A stretch of DNA of 64,000 bases from Singulisphaera sp. GP187 (GCF_900129635.1 NZ_FSRB01000002.1:1826727-1890726), one strand, 5' to 3'; counted from the first letter of the stretch, positions 17,320-27,148 are shown. Program-made: numbers and translations. The notes: a model not told the origin generated them from the sequence alone.

Positions 17320-17517
17320 TCAGGTCGGCAACAGTTCCGGCTCCTCGCTGGCGCGGGAGCTCCCGAACGCGCCGGGGACGGGGTGAATCCGGATGTCCTG
17401 GTCTTCTCTCACGTTTTTGCTGCCACCCGAATATTGGTAGCGCGGATCGACGCCCATCCCCAACAGGGTGTGGCCCGACCTGGAATTTCGCTTCACCCAA
17501 TAATTTTGCATCGACAT
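17320..17517 (-). CDS. Small hypothetical protein (65 aa)
   Basis: A 65-aa hydrophilic frame, beginning MSMQNYWVKRNSRSGHTLLG and containing GVDPRYQYSGGSKNVREDQD. ATG at 17517 is preceded by GGAAAGGAA about 6-8 bases upstream, a credible ribosome site, which supports real translation. There is no signal peptide or membrane segment. No family recognised. It lies between an ECF sigma factor gene and the Pls/PosA-type gene, divergent to the latter with about 530 bp between them. Confidence 0.5.
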   Translation of the reverse strand: MSMQNYWVKRNSRSGHTLLGMGVDPRYQYSGGSKNVREDQDIRIHPVPGAFGSSRASEEPELLPT

Positions 17518-18050
17518 GGCTCGGTTCCTTTCCTGTCGTGCGTCGTCCCCGAGTCTGTAATGCAAGAGTTATGCCACTTGAGGCTTCTGGGAATCAAGCG
17601 GGGTTGGCGATTTGAGTCCCGGACTTTTGACGTACCCCGTTCTGTATTTTTTTTGCATCATGGGTCACCCGGATTCTTCCGAAACCCCTGGATTTCGTTA
17701 CGTTTGCGTCGATGCTCTCTGAAAAATCGGCGAGGACTGTTAAGATTAATGTGAGAAATCAGGCTCCGATGCGTTATTAGTTTAAGGGTCGCGGTTCGCG
17801 GCGAAGGCGACGCACTGATTTTGTTCGAAGAGACCTCCATTACCCCCCGTGGAACTCGTGAACTCCCAGATCCGCTCAATCGGGCCGGCATGGCAGAATC
17901 GGCAGCAACGCTCGCACTCTCAATCGCGCCTCGTCTCTGAAGGAATCAGGGCCTGGAGTGGGCGAAGTGCTCTTGGAAAAAAAGCTTGTCGATCACGCGC
18001 CGGGGACCGTTCGGACCATTGGCTCATGACGAGACGGCGAGGGGAAGGGA
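17518..18050. other. Divergent intergenic region
   Basis: About 530 bp between the divergent small gene and the Pls/PosA-type gene. It has an AT-rich part around 17620-17780, suitable for promoters of both, but no pair of boxes I would assign. No gene is seen. Confidence 0.45.
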
Positions 18051-21000
18051 ATGCCTGGATATCGAGACGACCAGGATGGTCGCGGCCTTTATGATGCCTT
18101 TGCGTCGGGGCTTGATCGTTCGAGGGAAACGGACTCGCGCGGTCGGTTCCCTCATAAGTACTTGACTCCGACGGTTTCGCGATTGCATCAGTTCTTCGAA
18201 CGCGCGGTCGATTCTCGACCGGATGCGGCTGCCCTCGATTGCGGTGACGAGCGGCTGAGCTATTCTGAGCTCGACGCTTGGGCCAATCAGTTCGCCCGCC
18301 ACCTGGCCGGTCTCGGGATTCGGCCGGGCGACCGCGTCGGTCTGCGACTTGAACGTTCTGTGCCGCTTTATGTTGCGCTTCTGGGCGTGCTCAAGTGTGG
18401 TGCGACGTTTGTGCCCCTCGACGTCGCTCTCCCCGCCGATCGACTCGTCTTTATTGCGAACGATGCAGGGCTCGCTTTGGTGGTGACGTCCTCCACCCTG
18501 GCTGGCGCGGTCCCCGACCTCTCGTGTCCCATTCTCGACTGGGACGCTTCGGCCGGGCGGATCATGGCCGAGCCGGGACGGCGGTTGGAGGTCGACACCG
18601 GCGCCGACGGCCACGCCGCGGCCTACATCCTCTACACCTCGGGCACCACCGGGCGGCCGAAGGGCGTTTTGGTTAGTCACTCAAGTGTCTGTAATTTTGT
18701 CGAAGTGTGCCGTCCGGTCTATGACGTCGGTCCGGTCGACCAGGTTTACCAGGGAATGACGCTCGCCTTTGATTTCTCGATCGAGGAGATCTGGCCGACC
18801 TGGGCCTCGGGCGCGACCCTCGTTGCAGGGCCAATCGATCACCGTCGACTCGGTTCCGGGCTCACCGACTTCCTGATCGCGCGAAAGATCACGGTCTTTT
18901 TCTGTGTGCCCACGCTGCTTGCGACGATCGAACGCGAGGTGCCCACGCTCCGTACCCTGGTTGTCGGAGGTGAGGCCTGCCCCGAGGCGCTGGTGGGCCG
19001 CTGGGCTCGCGACGGCCGGAGGATGCTCAACACCTACGGACCGACCGAAGCCACCGTCACCGCGACCTGGAGCGAGCTTCGGCCCGGCAAGCCCGTGACG
19101 ATCGGTCGCCCGCTGCCAACCTATTCGGTGCGGCTACTGGGTGACGACCGGGAGGCCGTGCCGGAGGGACAGGTCGGCGAGATCTGCATCGGCGGGCCGG
19201 GGGTCGCGGTTGGCTACCTGAACCGGCCCGAATTGACGCGTGACCGCTTCATCCGTGACCCGTTCGACGCGAACCCCAGGGCGCGCCTTTACCGCACCGG
19301 CGACCTTGGCCGGTTCACTCCCGAGGGGGAGCTCGAGTTCCTCGGGCGTTCCGATAGCCAGGTGAAGGTCCGAGGCTATCGCGTCGAGCCTCAGGAGATC
19401 GAGGCGGTGTTGCGGGAGGACGCCGCGGTGTCCGACGCCGTGGTCGTGCTCGACGGGACGGGACGGGATGGAGGTGAAGTCGGCGAACTGGTCGCTTATA
19501 TCACTCTGAGGACTCACACGGAGAGTCCCGAAGCGGTGCGGGGCCGATTGCAGAGCAGTCTGCGGCGGCGGCTCCCTGCTTATATGTGCCCGGCCTCGAT
19601 TGAAGTGCTCGACGTCATGGCGACCTTGGCGAGCGGCAAGGTGGACCGCTCCCGGCTTCCTCCGCCAAGCTCCCCGCGACTGGCCGATGCGGCCGCCGCT
19701 CCGCACGTGCCACCGGGCACGCCTCTGGAGCGGAGGTTGGCGGAGGCCTGGGCGCGATGCTTCGGCCGCGGCTTGGTCTCGTTCTCGGTGGAGGCCGATT
19801 TTTTTCAAGACCTGGGAGGGCACTCGCTGACCGCTGCAACCTTGGTCTCGAGTCTGCGTCAGGAGGCGGAGTTCCGGTCGCTCAGCATCGCCGACCTTTA
19901 CGCCAATCCCACGGTTCGCCGCCTCGCCCTTTTTCTTGAAGGCGCTGCGGCACGTCCGCATTCGCGGGCGGATTCGGACCTCGATTCTGATTCACGCGAG
20001 GAAGCCCCGCGGTTGCGGCACGGCAACGGTCGCGTCCGGGCGTGTGGCGCGGTGCAATTCGGGTTGCTCTACCTGATGCTGCTCGTCCTGGGGGCGCCTG
20101 GCCTGCTGCTGATGCAGGGCGCCGGGGCGGTGGCCGGGACGGCCTGGGGCTTCGCCGCGACCGCGACCTTGGCGTTTACCCTGGCGATCGTGACCAGCAC
20201 GCTTTTGCCAGTGCTCGCGCGGTGGACTTTGATCGGCCGGTTCCAGGCCGGCCGCTATCCCCTCTGGGGATGGTACTACTGCCGCTGGTGGCTGGTGCGC
20301 CACCTGCTCCAGCTCGCGCCTCTGGATCTGCTCGCCGGCACGCCGCTTCTACCGGCGTATGCCCGCCTCCTGGGCGCCCGGATCGGCAAGGACTGCCAGA
20401 TCGCGACCTCCTTGCTGATGCTGCCCGACCTGATCGAGATCGGACCAGGCGCCAGCATCGGGTACGCGGTCGCGCTCGAGCCGTTCCTGGTCGAGGACGG
20501 TTGGCTGCATCTGGCTCCGATCCGGATCGGAGCGGGGGCGTTTGTGGGAACCAACTCGGTGGTGATGCTCGGGGCCGAAATCGGCGCGGGAGCGCGGGTG
20601 GCCGAGCAGTCGCTCGTGGCCCGCGACCAGGCGATCCCGGCCGCGACCTCCTGGGCGGGGTCGCCCTCGAGTGCGGGACCGAGCGACCCGCGGCTCGACG
20701 CGCTGGAAGCACTGCCTGCCCCCGCGCGGTGGTCGGCGCCATTGCTGGCCGGGTTCCTGTTCGGCAGCCTCTTCCTCGAGCTTTTGCCGGTGCTTTTGCT
20801 GGCGCCCGGCCTGGTGCTCTTGCACCACGACCTCGGCGACAACGCGCACTGGCTCCACGGCGTGGCCGTCACCCCGCTGGCGGGGCTTGTTTATGTGTTA
20901 ACGACCTGCCTTGTCGTGGCGGTCGGCAAGCGCCTGGTGATGCCGCATGCGCGACCGGGCGTGTATCCGTTGTGCTCCTGGTTCGGCCTCCGTAAATGGC

Positions 21001-22124
21001 TCTCCGACAGGCTCATGGAGACGAGCCTTGGTGCGACCAACTCACTCTATGCGACGCTCTTCACCTCGACATGGCTCCGTTTGCTCGGCGCCAAGGTCGG
21101 GCCGCGGGCCGAGATTTCTACCGTGTCGAATCTCGATCCCGACCTGCTTGTCGTGGGCACCGAGAGTTTCGTGGCCGACCTCGCCGTGATCGGCGCCGCA
21201 CGCTACCATCGCGGTTGTGTGGTGCTGGGGACGACCGAGTTGGGCGCGCGCAGCTTTGTTGGCAACGCGGCGCTGGTGCCGGGTGCCTCGTATTTGCCCC
21301 CTGATAGTCTGATCGGCGTGCAGTCGGTGCCGCCGCTGGCGGCCAACGCGATGGCGCCGGGCAGCTCGTGGCTCGGTTCACCCGCGATCTTCCTGCCGCG
21401 CAGGCAGGAAAGTGGCCACTTTGAAGAGAGCGTGACCTACCGCCCGCCGCCGAGGTTGGTGGCGGGCCGGTTGGCGGTCGAGAGCGTGCGAGTCGTCCTG
21501 CCGGCGACGTTGATGTACCTGGCGCTGTTGATCGGCCTCAAGTCCACCTTCGTCACGGCCGGCTGGCCGATCGGGTTGCGGCTCCTGACCTTGCCCGCCG
21601 TCTACCTCGGCTCGGGGCTGGCCGTGACCTTGATCACGGCCGGGCTGAAGTGGCTCGTCGTCGGTCGCTACCGCCCGCGCGTCGTGCCGATGTGGTCCTT
21701 CTTCGTCTGGCGGACCGAGCTGATTACCGCGCTCTACGAAAATGTGGCGGTTCCCTGGATTTTGCACTGGTTTACCGGTACGCCACTCATGGCCCCCTTG
21801 CTCCGGCTCTTCGGCGCCCGGATCGGCCGGCGCGTCTACATGGAGACCACGTTTCTGACCGAGTTCGACCTCGTTCGGGTCGACGACGACGCGATGGTTG
21901 CCGGTTGGACTTCGCTCCAGACCCATCTCTTCGAAGATCGCGTCATGAAAATGTCTTCGCTGATCGTCGGCCAGGGTTGCACTGTGGGGCCGCGCTCGGT
22001 CGTGCTCTATGACGCGGAGATGGCGGCGGGTTCGCGGCTTGACGCCCTCTCGCTCGTCATGAAAGGAGAACGGCTTCCGGCCGAGAGTCGCTGGCGCGGG
22101 ATCCCGGCACGGTTGGCCGATTGA
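18051..22124 (+). CDS. Pls/PosA-family NRPS-like protein (adenylation, carrier, multi-span terminal domain)
   Basis: This 1357-aa protein is a single-module nonribosomal synthetase-like enzyme. Residues ~45-545 are an amino-acid adenylation domain: YILYTSGTTGRPKG at ~191-204, AFDFS with Asp241 (the core A4 Asp that holds the substrate amino group), TGDLGRF and GRSDSQVKVRGYRVEP. Residues ~565-630 form a carrier domain with the phosphopantetheine serine Ser592 in DLGGHSL. No condensation or thioesterase domain is present. The C-terminal ~700 residues alternate membrane helices with hexapeptide-like beta-helix segments (ARIGKDCQIATS, GARIGRRVYMETT), the pattern of the NRPS terminal domain of the Pls/PosA family. 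Streptomyces Pls makes epsilon-poly-L-lysine; the product here is unknown and could be an amino-acid homopolymer or an acyl modification at the membrane. Confidence 0.9.
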   Translation: MPGYRDDQDGRGLYDAFASGLDRSRETDSRGRFPHKYLTPTVSRLHQFFERAVDSRPDAAALDCGDERLSYSELDAWANQFARHLAGLGIRPGDRVGLRLERSVPLYVALLGVLKCGATFVPLDVALPADRLVFIANDAGLALVVTSSTLAGAVPDLSCPILDWDASAGRIMAEPGRRLEVDTGADGHAAAYILYTSGTTGRPKGVLVSHSSVCNFVEVCRPVYDVGPVDQVYQGMTLAFDFSIEEIWPTWASGATLVAGPIDHRRLGSGLTDFLIARKITVFFCVPTLLATIEREVPTLRTLVVGGEACPEALVGRWARDGRRMLNTYGPTEATVTATWSELRPGKPVTIGRPLPTYSVRLLGDDREAVPEGQVGEICIGGPGVAVGYLNRPELTRDRFIRDPFDANPRARLYRTGDLGRFTPEGELEFLGRSDSQVKVRGYRVEPQEIEAVLREDAAVSDAVVVLDGTGRDGGEVGELVAYITLRTHTESPEAVRGRLQSSLRRRLPAYMCPASIEVLDVMATLASGKVDRSRLPPPSSPRLADAAAAPHVPPGTPLERRLAEAWARCFGRGLVSFSVEADFFQDLGGHSLTAATLVSSLRQEAEFRSLSIADLYANPTVRRLALFLEGAAARPHSRADSDLDSDSREEAPRLRHGNGRVRACGAVQFGLLYLMLLVLGAPGLLLMQGAGAVAGTAWGFAATATLAFTLAIVTSTLLPVLARWTLIGRFQAGRYPLWGWYYCRWWLVRHLLQLAPLDLLAGTPLLPAYARLLGARIGKDCQIATSLLMLPDLIEIGPGASIGYAVALEPFLVEDGWLHLAPIRIGAGAFVGTNSVVMLGAEIGAGARVAEQSLVARDQAIPAATSWAGSPSSAGPSDPRLDALEALPAPARWSAPLLAGFLFGSLFLELLPVLLLAPGLVLLHHDLGDNAHWLHGVAVTPLAGLVYVLTTCLVVAVGKRLVMPHARPGVYPLCSWFGLRKWLSDRLMETSLGATNSLYATLFTSTWLRLLGAKVGPRAEISTVSNLDPDLLVVGTESFVADLAVIGAARYHRGCVVLGTTELGARSFVGNAALVPGASYLPPDSLIGVQSVPPLAANAMAPGSSWLGSPAIFLPRRQESGHFEESVTYRPPPRLVAGRLAVESVRVVLPATLMYLALLIGLKSTFVTAGWPIGLRLLTLPAVYLGSGLAVTLITAGLKWLVVGRYRPRVVPMWSFFVWRTELITALYENVAVPWILHWFTGTPLMAPLLRLFGARIGRRVYMETTFLTEFDLVRVDDDAMVAGWTSLQTHLFEDRVMKMSSLIVGQGCTVGPRSVVLYDAEMAAGSRLDALSLVMKGERLPAESRWRGIPARLAD

Positions 22125-22173
22125 GTGGTGCATCCGGCGCGTTCCTTGACGTCAACCCTCCGTCGCGGCGCCC

Positions 22174-24039
22174 GTGGCGCGAGACGGAGGCTCGGTCGGC
22201 CCGGCCGAGATTCAGAATTCGAGGGAAACATGGCCGGGCCGGTCGTGTCAGTTGGCGACGGAGGACTCGTTCTTGCTCGGGCCCCGGCGCAATCTCGACT
22301 GTCCGAACCACCTTCGAAGTCCGCGCTGTCGCAGATCGAGCGAGGGCGAGGGCCGGCTTGCGTTGCGCCTAGGGCCTGCCCTGATTGCGCTGCTGTTGAT
22401 CGTTGCCTCGGGTTGCCAGACGACTCCGACCGGGCCGCGACCCGAGCCATCGCCCACGATCCGTCGACCCTTGAGAGCGGCTGACGACCGGCGGCTCAAA
22501 AGCAAGTCTTCTGATTCGCAACTTCTCATGGCCCGTGCCCCCGCGGTCCTTCCAGGCGCACGCCCTGCTCCTTCTTCCGACCCGGGCGTCCGTCGGTCGT
22601 CAATGCCCCAAGACGACGAAGGTGATGACGACGAGGAGGACGACGACGACGAGGACGAGGATGACGAAGACGGGAGCGACGACCCCGGCTTGCGTTCCCC
22701 GGTGCAGGTGGGGTTGCGCGGGGCCGATCGCCGCTCCAGTTCGCCGATGCTCAATCGCGAGGGGCCGATCGGCTCACGTCCCGGCAAGGTTCCCGGTCGC
22801 GATCGTTCCGTGGCCTCCGGGGGACAGGAAGAGGAAGACGCCGCGAAGCCCGAGCCTTACGACAACGAAAACGGCGATGGTTTCCTACAGCCCGACCTAC
22901 TGATGAAGGCCCTTGGATTTGAGGCGCCCTCGACCCGTGTGTACGGCTGGGTGGAGGGCGCCTTGCTCCTCGACCCAGCGGCGCCGAGAAACCATCAGAC
23001 GCTGCCGAACTCCCCCTCCGACCTCGCCAACCGCTGGCAGGTTCCTCAGGCCTACCTCGCCATCGAACGGGTCATGAAGAACGTCGACTCGATGGATTAC
23101 GGCTTTCGGTTCGACAACCTCATCGGCACGGACTTCGTGCTTTTCAACGACGTTCGCCAACTCGAGAAGCCGTTTCTCTCCAACGGTTTCGGTTACACGC
23201 CGACCCAGTGGTACGCCGACCTCCACCTGCCGATTCTCACGGCGGGGGGCCTCGACCTTCGCTTCGGTCAGTTTATTTCCCTGGCCGGCTACGAGTCGGC
23301 GTTCGCCCCGGGGCGTCCGTTGCGGTCAACCGGGCTCTTGTTTAATTATTCGCATCCGTTTACGAACGTCGGGCTGCTGACGACGCTCAACGTCTCGGAT
23401 CAGCTCCAAATCTTCAATGCACCCGTGAACGGCTGGGATCGCCTCCCGAGTGCTCAAGATCAGTGGGGATACATGGGGGGAATCAACTGGGATTCGAAAG
23501 ACGAGCGAACCAACCTGAGCCTGGCCTACTATGCGGGACCAAACCAGATCACGCGCTCCCTGCCCCGCTCTCCCCTGCCGATCGCGGCGAGACAGCGCTC
23601 GCTTCGAGGTCGAGATCGGGGCCAAGAAACCACCCTGATCTCGGCCGTGCTCAGTCACGATTGGAACCGGCGCTGGACCACGGTCTTCGAAGTCGACGGT
23701 GGTGCGGAGACAGGGATTCCGGTCGATTCGACCACCGCCGGAACGGTGCGCAACTCGACCTGGTACGGGGCCGGGAACTGGATTCTTTATACGATCAACG
23801 ACCGCTGGACCGGCGTCGTACGGTCCAGCCTTTTCCGCGACCAAGGGGGAGTGCGGACCGGCTTCAACGACACCTATTTCGAGACCGCGCTGGGCTTGAT
23901 CTACAAGCCCACCCCATGGTTCTGGATCAGGCCCGAGATCGACTACGACGGCGCCATCGGCGCTCCGCCGTTCGAGACCCGCCACGGCCGGACCAACAAC
24001 GAGTTCTTTTTCGGGTTCGACGCTCTCTTTCTGTTCTGA
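22174..24039 (+). CDS. Outer-membrane beta-barrel protein (BBP2/OmpL-like) with lipobox and acidic tract
   Basis: The frame is 621 aa. A hydrophobic segment ending LLLIVASGC (near residue 81) looks like a lipoprotein signal, so the true start is likely further in; TTG at 22363 is a candidate and would give about 558 aa. A Pro/Ser/Arg-rich stretch follows, with an unbroken Asp/Glu tract at about 22609-22683. The C-terminal ~390 residues form a porin-like barrel: VYGWVEGALLLDPA, TQWYADLHLPIL, LRFGQFISLAGYES, alternating strands, and the terminal NNEFFFGFDALFLF ending in Phe. This matches the BBP2/OmpL-like outer-membrane family of planctomycetes. It starts 50-240 bp after the Pls/PosA-type gene on the same strand and may be co-transcribed. 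Confidence 0.8.
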   Translation: MARDGGSVGPAEIQNSRETWPGRSCQLATEDSFLLGPRRNLDCPNHLRSPRCRRSSEGEGRLALRLGPALIALLLIVASGCQTTPTGPRPEPSPTIRRPLRAADDRRLKSKSSDSQLLMARAPAVLPGARPAPSSDPGVRRSSMPQDDEGDDDEEDDDDEDEDDEDGSDDPGLRSPVQVGLRGADRRSSSPMLNREGPIGSRPGKVPGRDRSVASGGQEEEDAAKPEPYDNENGDGFLQPDLLMKALGFEAPSTRVYGWVEGALLLDPAAPRNHQTLPNSPSDLANRWQVPQAYLAIERVMKNVDSMDYGFRFDNLIGTDFVLFNDVRQLEKPFLSNGFGYTPTQWYADLHLPILTAGGLDLRFGQFISLAGYESAFAPGRPLRSTGLLFNYSHPFTNVGLLTTLNVSDQLQIFNAPVNGWDRLPSAQDQWGYMGGINWDSKDERTNLSLAYYAGPNQITRSLPRSPLPIAARQRSLRGRDRGQETTLISAVLSHDWNRRWTTVFEVDGGAETGIPVDSTTAGTVRNSTWYGAGNWILYTINDRWTGVVRSSLFRDQGGVRTGFNDTYFETALGLIYKPTPWFWIRPEIDYDGAIGAPPFETRHGRTNNEFFFGFDALFLF

Positions 24040-24352
24040 GAGAAGGCTTGCAGATCATTCCGTATCGTCGATCTTCCTGTCTCGAGTATTGTGGACGCGA
24101 GTGCCGAGGCCCTGGGTTCGACGCTCTTCAACGCGTTTTCACGGGGTTTTGGCCACACGGGCTCGAAGTTTTCCGATCCGTCTGCGGCGATCACTTTTCG
24201 AACAGTAGGGCGAGTGTCTCGAACGGGTGGGCGGTTCCGCCCCGGATCGGTCCGCACGGATTTGCGGATTTCCTGCGCGGGGTCGGGTAGAATACCGCTG
24301 ATCAAGTCAAGTGCCGAACCGGGGAAACGGTCGACCTGGCGGAGGTGCGATC

Positions 24353-26623
24353 ATGCCAATGCCGCAGGACGTCATGCAGGACTTTCTGGCGGGCGGTGGT
24401 GAGATGGGCTCGCTCTTGCGGTCCTTCGACTGGTCCAAGACGCCGATCGGCGGCGTTGAGACCTGGTCTCCTGCCTTGGGCAACATGGTGCGGAGGCTCC
24501 TGGCCAACCGCTTCCCCCTGCTCTTGTGGTGGGGTCCGCACTACGTCCAGATCTACAACGACGCCCTGCGGCCGATCCTGGGCGCCAGGCACCCGGAAGC
24601 GGTGGGCCAGCCGGCCGCGGACTGCTGGTTGGAGAACTGGGCGGTCCTTGGTCCGCTCATCGACACCCCGTTCCACGGCGGGCCGGCCACCTGGAGCGAG
24701 GGTCTCGAGCTTGCGCTCAAACGCCCGGGATTGGGGGAGGAGGCGACCCTGACGATCGCCTGCCGCCCCGTGCCCGACGAGGATGCGCCCCATGGGATCG
24801 GCGGCATCCTGGCCACCGTCCATCAGGACGCGGTCCCGCTCGGAGCTCGGTTCCGACGCCCGATCGGCGACTCCCGCTGGGCCATTGACACGGCGGCGCC
24901 TCGGGTCGGTTCCCTCCTCGACATCACGGCGCAGGCACGCAAGGACGAAGCCCTGCGAGCGAGCGAAGCGAAGTATCGCCGCCTCGTGGAATTCTCGCCC
25001 GTGGCGATGTGTGCATGTGATAGTGAGGGTGTCATAACCTTTTACAACGACCGAGCGGCGGACATCTGGGGCTGGTCCCCGCGGGTCGGCGATCGGGTCC
25101 ACCGATTCTGCGGCGCCTCCAAGCTTAGTTGGCCGGACGGCACCCCGCTCCTGCACGATCAGACACCGATGGCCCAAGCCCTCCGGGACGGGACGCCTTC
25201 CCGCAACCGGGAGCTGGTCATGGAGCAGCCCGGTGGGCGGCGGATCCATGTTCTCGTCAATGTGGACGTGGTTCGGGACGCGGGCGGCCGGATCGTTGGG
25301 GCCATCAATGTCTTTCTGGACGTCACCGATCTCAAGCAGGCTCAGCTCGAGCTGTGCCTGGCCAAGGAGTCGGCCGAGGCGGCGAACCGGTCCAAGGACA
25401 CGTTTCTGGCCAACGTCAGCCACGAAATTCGCACGCCCTTCGGCGGCATCCTCGGCATGACCGAGCTGGTCCTGGAAACGCCGTTGACCGACGACCAGCG
25501 GCAATGCCTCACAACGGTCAAGGCGGCGTCCGAAAGCCTGCTTGGCCTGATCGACGGCCTACTCGACTACTCGAAGATCGAGGCGGGCAAACTGGAGTTG
25601 GACCCGGCCGAATTCTCACTTCGAGCCGTGCTCAGCGAGACGATGCGGACCCTCCTGGCACGGGCACATGAAAAAGGCTTGGGGTTGAGCTGCGACGTGC
25701 GGCCGGGCGTTCCTAACGCCCTGGTCGGTGACGCGGGCCGGCTGCGGCAGGTGCTCCTCAACCTGGTCGGGAACGCGATCAAGTTCACCAAGCAGGGGCG
25801 CGTCGAGGTCCGGGTGGAACCACTCGCCGAGGGTGCTGAGGCCGGCGGTGAAACGGTGCTGAGGTTCGCGGTGACCGACACCGGCATCGGCATCCCGGCC
25901 GACGGTCAAGAGCGGATCTTTCAGGCGTTCGAGCAAGAGGACGGCTCGACCACGCGGCAATACGGTGGCACCGGCCTCGGCCTGACCATCGCCGCGGGGC
26001 TGGTCGGCCTGATGGGCGGGACGATCCACGTCCAGAGTGAGCCGGGCCAGGGGAGCACCTTCGCCTTCACGGCGCGATTTGGCGATCGCTCGCGCTCCGC
26101 GGAACCGATCCAGGACGTCGCGAGCCCGCCCAACGGCGCGACTTCGCGGCCTGGGGAGACCGTCCCTGCCCCGGCGCCGACCAATCCGCCGCTCCGGATC
26201 CTGGTGGCCGAGGACAGTGAGTTCAATTCCCGCCACTTGATTCGGTTGTTGAACCGACGGGGCCACGTTGTCCGGCTGGCCACTGACGGGCGGGAGGCGC
26301 TGGACTTGCTGGGAATCGAGGGACAAGGGGCCAGTCACGAGCGCCCTCTGGCGCCGCCGGAGTTCGACATCCTGCTCCTCGACCTCTACATGCCGAATCT
26401 CGACGGATTCCAGGTCGTTCGGGCCATTCGCGAGCGCGAGAAGTACGCGGAGGGGCATTTGCCCGTCATCGCCCTGACCGCGCGAGCCCGCCAAGAAGAC
26501 CGCGAGCACTGCCTCGCGGCCGGGATGGACGAGTACATCGCCAAGCCGATTCGCGCGGAGGAGTTGTTCGCGGCAATCGACCGGATCGTCGTCGCCAACG
26601 GCGCTCACCGTGACGATCGATAG
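24353..26623 (+). CDS. Hybrid sensor histidine kinase with C-terminal receiver
   Basis: This 756-aa cytoplasmic kinase has, in order, an N-terminal PAS/GAF-like domain (RSFDWSKTPIGGVETW, LLLWWGPHYVQIYNDALRPI), a PAS domain (RASEAKYRRLVEFSPVAM) with PAC (VFLDVTDLKQAQLEL), a HisKA dimerisation domain with the phospho-accepting His357 in NVSHEIRTPFGGILGM, a HATPase domain with VGNAIKF, DTGIGIP and GGTGLGL boxes, and a receiver (ILVAEDSEFN, LLLDLYMPNLDG with Asp677, LTARARQ, KPI). No membrane segment is visible, so the signal is probably internal. ATG at 24353 has GGAGG 7 bases upstream. No separate response regulator is adjacent. Confidence 0.94.
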   Translation: MPMPQDVMQDFLAGGGEMGSLLRSFDWSKTPIGGVETWSPALGNMVRRLLANRFPLLLWWGPHYVQIYNDALRPILGARHPEAVGQPAADCWLENWAVLGPLIDTPFHGGPATWSEGLELALKRPGLGEEATLTIACRPVPDEDAPHGIGGILATVHQDAVPLGARFRRPIGDSRWAIDTAAPRVGSLLDITAQARKDEALRASEAKYRRLVEFSPVAMCACDSEGVITFYNDRAADIWGWSPRVGDRVHRFCGASKLSWPDGTPLLHDQTPMAQALRDGTPSRNRELVMEQPGGRRIHVLVNVDVVRDAGGRIVGAINVFLDVTDLKQAQLELCLAKESAEAANRSKDTFLANVSHEIRTPFGGILGMTELVLETPLTDDQRQCLTTVKAASESLLGLIDGLLDYSKIEAGKLELDPAEFSLRAVLSETMRTLLARAHEKGLGLSCDVRPGVPNALVGDAGRLRQVLLNLVGNAIKFTKQGRVEVRVEPLAEGAEAGGETVLRFAVTDTGIGIPADGQERIFQAFEQEDGSTTRQYGGTGLGLTIAAGLVGLMGGTIHVQSEPGQGSTFAFTARFGDRSRSAEPIQDVASPPNGATSRPGETVPAPAPTNPPLRILVAEDSEFNSRHLIRLLNRRGHVVRLATDGREALDLLGIEGQGASHERPLAPPEFDILLLDLYMPNLDGFQVVRAIREREKYAEGHLPVIALTARARQEDREHCLAAGMDEYIAKPIRAEELFAAIDRIVVANGAHRDDR

Positions 26624-27081
26624 CCCTCGACCGGCTCCTCGCGGATCCGTCTCGCGTTCAACTCCGCGACGAACGTGCGGAGCGTTTTCAGCTCCGCTCG
26701 CGACCAGGACCGCGCCGGCACGGGAGGCATCCGATAGCGATCGTTCTTGTGAGCCACGCGGGTCAGGATCGCCGACGGATTGTTGCGATCGAAGTAGCCT
26801 TCATCGAGCAGGCTCGCAAACACCGCGCTCGGACTCCCTGAGAAAACAAGTGGCGACGTGTTCGATTGATCGTTGCGATGGCAGGCGAGACAGCCTTTTT
26901 CCGTGAGGCTGGGTTCGGCCATCAGCGGCCAGATACCCCGTGTGAACCGATCCGCGAACGCGACTCGATCGGCGTCGGTCAATCCGCCGGCCACCCCGGG
27001 GGCCGACCCCGGAGGCGCCCCCGCGACCAATGTCAGTGTCATGATCGGGCCCAGAAACGCAAGTCGCATGGCGTGGCGCAT
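26605..27081 (-). CDS. Exported c-type cytochrome-like protein, single haem motif
   Basis: This 158-aa protein has a signal peptide (residues ~1-30, FLGPIMTLTLVAGAPPG) and one CLACH haem-attachment motif (Cys64, Cys67, His68) in TEKGCLACHRND. The RYRMPPVP segment could supply the distal Met ligand of a monohaem cytochrome c. ATG at 27081 has GGAGGAGG 6-7 bases upstream. It is convergent with the hybrid kinase gene, and the 3' ends overlap by 19 bp. Likely periplasmic electron carrier or c-type domain like those of other planctomycete exported proteins; its partner is not visible. Confidence 0.8.
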   Translation of the reverse strand: MRHAMRLAFLGPIMTLTLVAGAPPGSAPGVAGGLTDADRVAFADRFTRGIWPLMAEPSLTEKGCLACHRNDQSNTSPLVFSGSPSAVFASLLDEGYFDRNNPSAILTRVAHKNDRYRMPPVPARSWSRAELKTLRTFVAELNARRIREEPVEGYRSSR

Positions 27082-27142
27082 CGTGCGTCCTCCTCCGGGA
27101 ATGATCGAGGCCGAGCGCGAGCTCAGCTGGCTCTGGGGCCCG

Positions 27143-27148
27143 ATTATA
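27143..27148 (-). promoter_or_regulatory. Possible -10 box (TATAAT) of the cytochrome-like gene
   Basis: On the minus strand a perfect TATAAT lies 62 bp upstream of the ATG at 27081 in an otherwise AT-rich patch. No convincing -35 box lies 16-18 bp before it. A tentative call. Confidence 0.3.

Noticed and set aside
22248..22787. 179-aa minus-strand frame with a long Ser run
   Set aside because: The Ser run is the antisense reading of the Asp/Glu tract of the barrel protein.
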